Part shown: positions 1 through 5,529 of the stretch, one piece after another
Layout: each line of letters begins with the position of its first letter
How positions within the stretch are numbered: position 1 is the first letter of the stretch
Origin: Elusimicrobia bacterium RIFCSPLOWO2_01_FULL_64_13
GTDB taxonomy: Bacteria; Elusimicrobiota; Elusimicrobia; 2-02-FULL-39-32
Length of the DNA: 5,529 bases
Assembly: GCA_001800095.1 (NCBI GenBank)
Contig: MGUT01000078.1
Span: 4,668 to 10,196, forward strand
Direction: 5' to 3'
The notes under the pieces: model-generated
The model's database searches: none
What the model saw: only the letters and a program-made list of their open reading frames with translations
What the model was told of the DNA's origin: nothing
Position numbers and translations under genes: made by a program

Positions 1-1
1 G

Positions 2-538
2 GGGGCCGCGGCCGGAGCGAGTCTCTCCCACCCCCATTCCCAGCTCATCGCCACGCCCATGGTGCCGGTGCGCGTGCGCCAGGAGATGCTTGGCGCCAGG
101 CAATATTACGATTACAAGGAGCGCTGCGTCTTCTGCGACATGATCGCCCAGGAGCTGCACACCAAGGTGCGCGTGATCGCCGAGAACGCCGTGTTCGTGG
201 CCTTCGAGCCCTACGCCCCCCGCTTTCCCTTCGAGACCTGGATCCTGCCCAAGAGCCATGACTCCCATTTCGAGGACCTGCAGAAATCCGAGGTGGTCCA
301 CCTCTCGGGCATCGTCAAGAACGTCCTGTCCAGGATCAACCGGGTCCTGGAGGACCCGCCCTTCAACTACATCATCCACAATTCGCCCCTGAAGGACCCT
401 CCCCTGCCCCATTACCACTGGCACGTGGAGATCATCCCCAAGCTTTCCCGGATAGCGGGCTTCGAATGGGGTACGGGCTTCTACATCAACCCCACGCCGC
501 CCGAGGAGGCCGCGGAGTTCCTACGGGAAGCGGAATGA
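2..538 (+). CDS. galT: GalT-like nucleotidylyltransferase (HIT superfamily), 3' part
   Basis: This is the C-terminal 178 residues of a galactose-1-phosphate uridylyltransferase-type protein. Such enzymes transfer a nucleotidyl group between sugar phosphates through a covalent uridylyl-histidine (cytoplasm, Leloir pathway). The frame is open to the left edge, so the true start is outside the window. The first ATG (59) is internal, because the catalytic motif HPHSQ lies before it at 29-43; by family analogy the second His (35-37) is the nucleophile. After it come LIATPMVP, a CVFC pair (125-136) likely to bind zinc, and the second HIT-like half ending in HYHWHVEIIP (from 410) and GFEWGTGFYINP, all typical of the family. 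It stops one base before glgA, so the two are probably coupled. Relatives of this branch include ADP-glucose phosphorylases, so ADP-glucose or UDP-glucose could be the true substrate. The family call is firm; the substrate is inferred. Confidence 0.9.
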   Translation, partial: GAAAGASLSHPHSQLIATPMVPVRVRQEMLGARQYYDYKERCVFCDMIAQELHTKVRVIAENAVFVAFEPYAPRFPFETWILPKSHDSHFEDLQKSEVVHLSGIVKNVLSRINRVLEDPPFNYIIHNSPLKDPPLPHYHWHVEIIPKLSRIAGFEWGTGFYINPTPPEEAAEFLREAE

Positions 539-539
539 G

Positions 540-2096
540 ATGAAGCTCCTGTTCGCAGCGTCGGAATGCGTCCCGTTCGTCAAGACGGGCGGCTTGGCGG
601 ACGTGGCCGGGTCCCTTCCGGACAGGATCCTGGCCCATCTCGGCGGGGCCCCCAAAAAAAAGAAGACGGGCCGCGCCAAAGAGCGGAAGGCGCGCCCGGA
701 GGCCCCGCAGGTCCTGACGGTCCTCCCCAAGTATTCATCCACCCGGCTGACGCGCCTCTCCCTTGAACTCCTTCCCGGCAGGATGCTCATCCCCGTGGGC
801 GCGGAACTGGAGGAGGCCCTGGTCTGGCGGCTGGCCGGAAAAAAGCCGGCCGGAACGCGCGGTTCCCACACGGTCTATTTCATCGACAACGAGAAATACT
901 TCGACCGGGAGGGCCTCTACGGGACCGCGCAAGGGGACTATCCCGACAACGACGAGCGCTTCATCTTCTATTCGCGCGCGGCGCTGGAACTGTGCAAGTT
1001 CGTCGATTTCACGCCCGACCTGATCCATTGCCACGACTGGCAGACGGGTTTCATCCCGGCCTACCTGAAGACCCTCTACCGCACGGACGCTTTCTTCAAC
1101 CGGACCGCCTCCCTTTTCACCATCCACAACGTCGCCTACCAGGGACTGTTCCCGAGGGAAAGGTTCCCTCTCACCGGCCTGGACTGGGCGGACTTCACTC
1201 CGGACAAACTGGAATATTTCAACCAGGTCTGCTTCATGAAGGCGGGATTGGTGTACGCCGACAAACTCTCCACCGTCAGCCCGAGCTACGCGCGGGAAAT
1301 CCAGAGCGGCCCCGAGTTCGGCCGGGGCATGGAAGGCCTCCTCAAGGACCGTTCCAAGGACCTCTCCGGCATCCTCAACGGGCTGGACCGCGCGGAATGG
1401 GACCCCGCCCATGATCCCCGGATCCTGGCCGGTTATTCCCTGAAATCCAAGGACGTCTTCTCCGCCAGGCAGAAATGCAAAAAGGACCTCCAGGCCGCCG
1501 TCCGGCTCCCGGAAGACCCTTCCGTCCCCTTGATCGGGATGGTGTCCCGGCTCGATCCGCAGAAAGGTTTCGACCGCGTCGTCAAGGTCCTCCCCCAGGT
1601 GTTGAACGAAGGGAACGGGACGCAATGCGTCATCCTGGGCTCGGGGCAGAAGGACATCGAGGATTCCCTCCGCGCCCTGGCGGTCCGCTGCCCCGGACAG
1701 GTCAGGGTGGAAACGGGATTCCAGAACGATCTGGCCCACAAGATATACGCCGGTTCCGATTTCTTTTTCATGCCGTCCCAGTTCGAGCCCTGCGGGCTCG
1801 GACAGATGATCGCCATGAGATACGGCTCCGTCCCCATCGTCACTCCCACGGGAGGCCTCCTGGACACGATCACTCCCTGGGACCCCAAGGCCGGGACCGG
1901 GACCGGGTTCGTGGCCCTGGAAATGACCGACGCCGCCGTGAAGACCGCCCTGAAAGCGGCCTTGAAAACGGCCAGGGACCCCGCGGCCATGCGGAAACTC
2001 GTCCGGAACTGCATGTCCCGGGACTTCTCCTGGGACTCCCCGGCCGAAAAATACATCCGGCTCTACGAAAGCACCCTGCAAAAAGTCCGGGGATAG
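540..2096 (+). CDS. glgA: Glycogen synthase (ADP-glucose type, GT5)
   Basis: It encodes 518 residues that transfer glucose from ADP-glucose (or UDP-glucose) to the non-reducing end of an alpha-1,4-glucan in the cytoplasm. The N-terminal GT5 domain starts with KTGGLADV (K15-V22; K15 matches the ADP-glucose-binding lysine of E. coli GlgA). Then come HCHDWQTG (from H163), FTIHNVAYQG (H196), GMEGLL and ILNGLD. The C-terminal GT-B domain has SRLDPQKG (R337, K342), EPCGLGQ (E416) and TGGLLDT, and the chain ends with FSWDSPAEKY. These match the E. coli residues R300, K305 and E377 with an offset of 37 to 39. The protein is about 40 residues longer than E. coli GlgA. Much of the excess lies before H163 and includes a Lys/Arg-rich insertion (about residues 36-57) after the first beta-alpha unit. 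ATG at 540 follows the upstream stop by one base, with GGGAAG at 525-530 as a plausible ribosome binding site. Confidence 0.96.
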   Translation: MKLLFAASECVPFVKTGGLADVAGSLPDRILAHLGGAPKKKKTGRAKERKARPEAPQVLTVLPKYSSTRLTRLSLELLPGRMLIPVGAELEEALVWRLAGKKPAGTRGSHTVYFIDNEKYFDREGLYGTAQGDYPDNDERFIFYSRAALELCKFVDFTPDLIHCHDWQTGFIPAYLKTLYRTDAFFNRTASLFTIHNVAYQGLFPRERFPLTGLDWADFTPDKLEYFNQVCFMKAGLVYADKLSTVSPSYAREIQSGPEFGRGMEGLLKDRSKDLSGILNGLDRAEWDPAHDPRILAGYSLKSKDVFSARQKCKKDLQAAVRLPEDPSVPLIGMVSRLDPQKGFDRVVKVLPQVLNEGNGTQCVILGSGQKDIEDSLRALAVRCPGQVRVETGFQNDLAHKIYAGSDFFFMPSQFEPCGLGQMIAMRYGSVPIVTPTGGLLDTITPWDPKAGTGTGFVALEMTDAAVKTALKAALKTARDPAAMRKLVRNCMSRDFSWDSPAEKYIRLYESTLQKVRG

Positions 2097-2101
2097 AGAT
2101 C

Positions 2102-3577
2102 TTGCTGCGAAGGTCCCTCCTCCTCTCGGCCGCGGTCCTGGGTTCCCTGGGCCGGGCCTTTTGGACGGAACCGCCCCGCTCCCCCATAGAGATTTGCGTC
2201 GACATCGAAGACAGCGCCGCGGCCGCGGGCCGGGAAGGCCCGGGCCCGTTCCTGTCGCGATGCCGGGAACTGGGAGCCGGTTCCGCCGCCATGTCCTGGA
2301 AGGATTGGCGGAACTCGCGCTGGGAACGGGTCCCCGGGATCGGCTTCGGACAGGACTCCCTCGCTCCAGCCGTGGTCCTCCGGGAAGAGGACCTGTCCGG
2401 GCCGGCGCCGCCGGGGACCGGCGCCGCACCGTCAGCGGAACCGGGGACATGGATCCTGGCCGCGACGACCCAGACCCGGCCGTCGGGCCAGGCGGTCCCG
2501 GACGCCGACGCCCTCGCCGCCCTCTCCCGGGGAACGGCGGGCATCGCCCTCGTCGAGAGGTCCGCTTCGGGCCGCGCCCCGGACCGTCTGAAAGAGGAAG
2601 CCGCGCGGTCCCCCGAACGGGTCGTCCGCGCCCATGCCATCGAACCCCGGGAGGCCGCCCGCCTGGGGGACGAGGCGGAGATCGCGCGATGGGTCCGGGC
2701 GGCGGTGGAAAGGAGATGCGCCCTTTTCTACCTGCGCTGGGACCCGGCCAAGTCTCCCGACGATAATCTCTTGCATCTCTCCCGCCTGGTCTCCGCCCTG
2801 CGCTCCCGCGGCCTTTCCGTGGGGCGCCTGCCTCCGGCCGGGGACTCCCGCCGCTCTTATCCGTTCCGGAACGCGCGGCTGGTCCTGGCTTTCCTGGTCT
2901 CGGTCCTGGCCCCCTGGGCCGCGTTCCTCGCCGTCCGGGACCGCATCCGGTCCTACCGGGAAACGGATCCCCGCGCCGCCGCGGCCGCCGCCGCCTGGGG
3001 CGAGGCGCTCCTCCTCTCACTGCTCGGCGGGCTGCTCGTCAGGATCCTCCTTCCCGACTCGGATTTCACGAACGGACTCTCCCTGTTCCGGGGAGTGAAG
3101 GCGGCCATCCTCCTGCCTTTCCTCCTTTCCGGCTGGGCCCTGGTCCGCGGTCCGGGCTTCAGGGGCGGCGCGGTCTTCTGGACCGCCGTCGCGGCTTTCG
3201 CCGCCGCCGCCCTCTACCGAAGCGGCAATACCATGTCGGCGCCGCCGTTCGAATTGGCGTTCCGGTCCTGGCTGGAGGCCGCGCTCGGCGTCCGGCCCCG
3301 CTTCAAGGAGTTCCTGATCGGGCACCCTCTCCTCATCGCCGGGATCTTCCTCGGCCTGGCCCGGGCCGGAGCCGACGGAAAGCGTTCCTTCGGCGGCAGG
3401 GAGGGCTGGGCGGTGTGGCTGGGAGGGATAGGCCCCGTCTCGATCGTCAACACGTTCTGCCACCTGCACGCTCCGCTCGCCGTGAGCCTGGTCCGGACGT
3501 TCCACGGCGCGTGGCTGGGCGCGGCGGCCGGCGCCGCCCTCCTCCTCGTCCTCCGTCCGAAAGGCGCCGGGAGGTGA
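2102..3577 (+). CDS. DUF5693 family multi-spanning membrane protein
   Basis: It encodes 491 residues of unknown function, recognised as DUF5693 by its pattern and its place before csaB. The start is TTG at 2102, five bases after the glgA stop with GGGGA at 2089-2093. It is the only sensible start that keeps the N-terminal hydrophobic stretch (about L6-L16) and the strand IEICVDIED. Residues 30-250 look like a soluble, probably extracytoplasmic alpha/beta domain with ERVVRAHAIE (from E172) and CALFYLRWDP (from C206). From L260 there are hydrophobic segments at about 260-279, 302-317, 332-348, 356-372, 409-424, 438-462 and 470-487. The most diagnostic motifs are RSGNT (373-377), VRPRFKEFLIGHP (397-409) and GPVSIVNTFCHLHAPL (444-459). 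Residues 101-116 are a Pro/Ala/Gly linker and 292-298 are seven alanines. Bacillota homologues are, from memory, over 600 residues, so the soluble half seems shortened. It may work with CsaB in polymer pyruvylation or export; that is inference. Confidence 0.82.
   Translation: MLRRSLLLSAAVLGSLGRAFWTEPPRSPIEICVDIEDSAAAAGREGPGPFLSRCRELGAGSAAMSWKDWRNSRWERVPGIGFGQDSLAPAVVLREEDLSGPAPPGTGAAPSAEPGTWILAATTQTRPSGQAVPDADALAALSRGTAGIALVERSASGRAPDRLKEEAARSPERVVRAHAIEPREAARLGDEAEIARWVRAAVERRCALFYLRWDPAKSPDDNLLHLSRLVSALRSRGLSVGRLPPAGDSRRSYPFRNARLVLAFLVSVLAPWAAFLAVRDRIRSYRETDPRAAAAAAAWGEALLLSLLGGLLVRILLPDSDFTNGLSLFRGVKAAILLPFLLSGWALVRGPGFRGGAVFWTAVAAFAAAALYRSGNTMSAPPFELAFRSWLEAALGVRPRFKEFLIGHPLLIAGIFLGLARAGADGKRSFGGREGWAVWLGGIGPVSIVNTFCHLHAPLAVSLVRTFHGAWLGAAAGAALLLVLRPKGAGR
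2403..2426 (+). repeat. Paired self-complementary 8-mers (hairpin) inside the DUF5693 gene
   Basis: CGGCGCCG occurs at 2403-2410 and again at 2419-2426. Each copy is its own reverse complement, so they can pair with each other into an 8-bp all-GC stem with an 8-base loop. They encode the Pro/Ala/Gly linker around residues 101-109. There is no T-tract after it, so it is not an intrinsic terminator. It may be only a by-product of GC-rich low-complexity coding. Confidence 0.4.
3569..3577 (+). promoter_or_regulatory. Ribosome binding site of csaB overlapping the upstream stop codon
   Basis: GGGAGGTGA is a near-perfect complement of the 16S rRNA 3' end. Its last three bases are the stop codon of the DUF5693 gene, and csaB starts at 3579. 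This geometry lets a terminating ribosome reinitiate, so the two proteins are probably made in linked amounts. The spacing from GGAGG to ATG is only 4 bases, slightly short. It is the strongest Shine-Dalgarno motif in the window. Confidence 0.75.
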
Positions 3578-3578
3578 C

Positions 3579-4655
3579 ATGTCCCGGGTCCTGATCGCCG
3601 GCTATTACGGCTTCGGCAACGCCGGAGACGAGCTGATACTCGAATCCATCCTCTCCGGATTCAGGAGGGATTTCCCCGGAGCGCTTCCCGTCGTTCTTTC
3701 CCATAATCCGGGGCGCACCTCCCGCGAGCACGGCGTCCGGGCCGCGGACCGCTGGAATCCGGCCGCCGTCGCGAAGGAGATGGTCCTCGCCGACTCGTTC
3801 CTCCTCGGCGGCGGAGGCATCCTCCAGGATTCCACCAGCTCCGCGAGTCTCTGGTATTATCTCGCGCTCGTCCGGCTCGCGGCCCTCCTGGGAAAAAGGA
3901 TCGTCGTCGCGGCGGCCGGCATCGGGCCGGTCTCCTCTCCCCTGAACCGGCGCCTGACCGGCAGCGCTCTCCGCGAGGCGCTCGAGATCTCCGTCCGCGA
4001 CGGCGGGTCCGCTTCCGCCCTGGAAGCGATGGGTCTCGGCCGCGAGGTCTTTTCCGGGGCGGACCCCGCCCTCCTTTTCGACGGGGAAGAAGGCGCGGAG
4101 GACAAAAGCGCCGGCGCTCCCGTGGTCCTGTTCGTCCCGCGCTCCCTCCCCGCGAAGAGATTTCCGGCATTGATGAAGGACGCCTCCGCCGCGTTGGGGG
4201 CGTTCGCGCGCGAAACGGGCGCGCGGGTCCGCGTCGTCCCCTTCCATCACGAAAGGGACCGGGAGGAAGCCGCGCGCTGCGCCGCCGTCATCGGCGGAGG
4301 GGCGGCCCTGGAGCCATGGGAGGGCCTCGCCGGACTGCGGCGGAAGGTCCGCGGTTCGGACCTCGTCGTTTCCGCGCGGATGCACGGCCTGGCCCTCTCC
4401 TGCCTTTTCCGGATCCCGGCCCTGGGGCTGTCCGTCGATCCCAAGGTCGCCGCCTTCGCCGCCGCGGCGGGATTCCCGGCTTTCGAGCGCGGCGACTTTC
4501 CCGCGGCGCTCCGCTCCGCCTGGCGCGGCCGGGATTCGATCCGGGATTCGGCCGCGGCCCGCCTGCCGGGACTCCGCTCCCTCGCCGGCGAGGCCCTGGC
4601 GCGGGCGCTGTCCGCGGCCTGCGGCAAGCCGTTTGAGGCGGTAAAGCCATTATGA
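3579..4655 (+). CDS. csaB: Polysaccharide pyruvyl transferase CsaB
   Basis: It encodes 358 residues, close to the usual family length. CsaB adds ketal-linked pyruvate, from phosphoenolpyruvate, to a sugar of a cell-wall or surface polymer; the pyruvylated polymer is the ligand for SLH domains that anchor S-layer or outer-membrane proteins. Visible family motifs are GYYGFGNAGDE (G8-E18), LLGGGGILQD (75-84), AAGIGPVSSP (112-121), SVRDGGSA (138-145), ADPALLF (161-167), SARMHGLALS (265-274) and SVDPKV (285-290). There is no signal peptide or membrane segment, so it is cytoplasmic. The ATG follows the DUF5693 stop by one base, and a near-perfect Shine-Dalgarno (GGGAGGTGA, 3569-3577) overlaps that stop, indicating tight coupling of the two. 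Other members of the PS_pyruv_trans family act on capsule or exopolysaccharide, so the exact polymer is not certain. Confidence 0.92.
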   Translation: MSRVLIAGYYGFGNAGDELILESILSGFRRDFPGALPVVLSHNPGRTSREHGVRAADRWNPAAVAKEMVLADSFLLGGGGILQDSTSSASLWYYLALVRLAALLGKRIVVAAAGIGPVSSPLNRRLTGSALREALEISVRDGGSASALEAMGLGREVFSGADPALLFDGEEGAEDKSAGAPVVLFVPRSLPAKRFPALMKDASAALGAFARETGARVRVVPFHHERDREEAARCAAVIGGGAALEPWEGLAGLRRKVRGSDLVVSARMHGLALSCLFRIPALGLSVDPKVAAFAAAAGFPAFERGDFPAALRSAWRGRDSIRDSAAARLPGLRSLAGEALARALSAACGKPFEAVKPL

Positions 4656-4661
4656 TATACT
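4633..4661 (+). promoter_or_regulatory. Sigma-70-like promoter for the ftsX-like gene
   Basis: TTGAGG (4633-4638; four of six matches to TTGACA) is followed after exactly 17 bases by TATACT (4656-4661; five of six matches to TATAAT). The -35 and spacer lie in the last codons of csaB, and the -10 begins just after its stop codon. Transcription would start near 4668, some 19 bases before the next ATG. This is the most AT-rich stretch of an otherwise very GC-rich window, which supports a real signal. It suggests that the ftsX-like gene is a separate or additional transcription unit. No experimental support is available. Confidence 0.55.
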
Positions 4662-4672
4662 CCTAACGTCGC

Positions 4673-4690
4673 ATGAGAGATATCCCATGA
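4673..4690 (+). other. Possible five-codon leader ORF (MRDIP) ending at the next start
   Basis: ATG at 4673 reads five codons and stops with TGA at 4688-4690, overlapping the next start as ATGA. It would begin about 5 bases after the predicted transcription start, so it would be nearly leaderless. The weak ribosome binding site of the ftsX-like gene (GAGAGA, 4675-4680) lies inside it. It could prime translation of the downstream gene or be chance; an 18-base frame is too short to judge. Confidence 0.2.
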
Positions 4691-5529
4691 TCGTCCCGGA
4701 AAAATTAAAGCGCGCGGCAAGCGCGGCCCGGACCTTGTTCTTTTCCGATCCTGTCCCCTTCCTCGCCGGGATCCCGGTGGTCTTCATGATGGCGGTCCTC
4801 TTCGCCCTCCACCAGGACGGCGCGGCCGTGTTCGAGGAGCAGAAGGACGCACTCACTTTGGAGGTGTTTTCCCTGACCGGACTGGGGAGCGGGCCGGCGG
4901 CGATGCTCAAGAAGGAGATCGAATCCCTGCCGGGCGTGGAGAGAGCGGAGGCCGTCTCCCCGGCCGAGTCCCTGGACCGCGTGGCCGCGGATCCCCAGCT
5001 GCGGATGGAGGCGAAATGGCTTTTGGACAAGGCCGGGGAAAATCCAGGGAAGGAGCTGTTCCCCTGGAGCTACCGGGTCTGGCCCGCGCGCTGGGACCCG
5101 GAGAGCAGGGACGGCCTGGTCGGACGCATCCGCTCCATACCGGGCCCCAAAGGGGGGCCGGCGGCGGCGGAGATCCATTATGACCCGGACCGCTGGGAGC
5201 TCGTCCTGGACCTGGCCAACGTCCTTAGGTGGATCTCGGGAGTCCTGGCGCTGGTCATCTACGGCCTGGTCCTGGGCGCCGCCGCGTCGGGCTGGCTCAT
5301 TTTAAAGAAAGCCCGGGGGCGGTTCCGGCCGGTCCTGGGCGCGGCGAAAAGCGCCGTCGTCTCCGGGATCGCCATGGGAACGCTCTGCCACGTCCTGCGG
5401 ATAGCCACGCTTTCCACCCGCTTTCTGCCGGGGACGTGGCTGTGGAGGAACGAGATCGGAGGCCTCCTCCCTCTCGAGATCTCCCTGGCCGCGTTGTGGA
5501 TGTTCTGCGCGTCCGGATTGGCCTCCGGA
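4687..5529 (+). CDS. ftsX: FtsX-like ABC permease, 3' end cut by the window
   Basis: The frame runs from ATG 4687 and is still open at the last base, 281 codons. In the family, FtsX works with the ATPase FtsE to activate peptidoglycan hydrolases at the septum or side wall. The layout fits: a short cytoplasmic N-terminus, TM1 at about 24-42, an extracytoplasmic domain at about 43-178, TM2 at about 179-205, then hydrophobic stretches at about 215-240 and 257-281. The extracytoplasmic domain holds the typical pattern LKKEIESLPGVERAEAVSP (74-92), a WSYRVWP strand (127-133) and IPGPK...AEIHYD (151-166). FtsX is usually about 300 residues, so little is missing. It is divergent: the usual conserved loop between TM2 and TM3 is reduced to about KKARGRFRPVLGAAKS. 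No ftsE is seen upstream, where FtsX genes normally have it. The start has a weak GAGAGA (4675-4680) six bases away; the later ATGs at 4786 and 4789 fall inside TM1. It could instead be another FtsX/MacB-type permease. Confidence 0.72.
   Translation, partial: MIVPEKLKRAASAARTLFFSDPVPFLAGIPVVFMMAVLFALHQDGAAVFEEQKDALTLEVFSLTGLGSGPAAMLKKEIESLPGVERAEAVSPAESLDRVAADPQLRMEAKWLLDKAGENPGKELFPWSYRVWPARWDPESRDGLVGRIRSIPGPKGGPAAAEIHYDPDRWELVLDLANVLRWISGVLALVIYGLVLGAAASGWLILKKARGRFRPVLGAAKSAVVSGIAMGTLCHVLRIATLSTRFLPGTWLWRNEIGGLLPLEISLAALWMFCASGLASG

Noticed and set aside
566..766. Alternative-frame short ORF in glgA
   Set aside because: It has no ribosome binding site and its composition is a shadow of glgA; it is relevant only as the tail of a hypothetical -1 frameshift product.
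1891..1907. Small tandem repeat of CCGGGA in glgA
   Set aside because: It encodes the normal GTGF region of the C-terminal domain, so it is coding sequence rather than a repeat element.
1475..2101. 5' extension of the DUF5693 frame into glgA
   Set aside because: The extension is out of frame with glgA, low in complexity (Arg/Pro/Gly) and has no family similarity. The recognisable protein begins with the TTG at 2102.
735..3020. Antisense open frame of 761 codons across glgA and the DUF5693 gene
   Set aside because: It lies opposite two well-supported genes, is rich in Pro, Arg and Gly, and has no recognisable motif. Long antisense frames are expected at this GC content.
3447..4385. Antisense open frame of 312 codons opposite csaB
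   Set aside because: The composition is typical of a GC-rich shadow, and csaB on the other strand is certain.
4651..4686. Intrinsic terminator after csaB
   Set aside because: The complementary GATAT/ATATC pieces form only a weak, imperfect AT stem without a T-tract; read-through from csaB into the next gene remains possible.
4786..4791. Alternative ATG starts (two adjacent) for the ftsX-like gene
   Set aside because: They fall within the first membrane segment and have no upstream ribosome binding site; ATG 4687 keeps the full N-terminus.
4705..5178. Antisense open frames opposite the ftsX-like gene
   Set aside because: The + strand frame has a clear membrane topology and FtsX-like domain pattern; the reverse frames lack any motif.

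Overview
The window is very GC-rich (by eye about two thirds G+C) and is packed with genes on the + strand. It is bacterial chromosome with no mobile elements, RNA genes or CRISPR. Five genes are supported: the 3' end of a galT-like gene (cut by the left edge), glgA (glycogen synthase), a DUF5693-type membrane protein, csaB (polysaccharide pyruvyl transferase) and a divergent ftsX-like permease (cut by the right edge). I cannot place the organism from sequence alone. A CsaB homologue suggests a cell envelope carrying pyruvylated wall or surface polymers, the usual ligand of SLH-domain proteins. The strong GC bias and divergent sequences suggest a poorly sampled lineage.

Layout: galT-like (2-538), glgA (540-2096), DUF5693 (2102-3577) and csaB (3579-4655) follow each other with gaps of only 1, 5 and 1 nt, so they look like one translationally coupled transcript. 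Its promoter lies left of the window. After csaB comes the only AT-rich gap. It holds a good sigma-70-like promoter whose -35 lies inside the end of csaB (TTGAGG, 17 bp, TATACT), then the ftsX-like gene, which starts at 4687 and is still open at 5529.

How the genes fit together: galT-like and glgA handle nucleotide sugars and glucan (glycogen) synthesis. DUF5693 and csaB form a cell-envelope pair: CsaB adds ketal-linked pyruvate to a surface polymer, and the multi-spanning DUF5693 protein has no known function but recurs beside csaB in other bacteria (from memory). The FtsX-like protein belongs to the cell-wall or division theme. The points most worth a second look are the joining of a carbohydrate-storage pair to an envelope-modification pair in one operon, the apparently shortened DUF5693 protein, a Lys-rich insertion with an in-frame A AAA AAG slippery motif in glgA, and an FtsX-like permease with no FtsE in view. 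Many long antisense open frames exist but are shadows caused by the GC bias.
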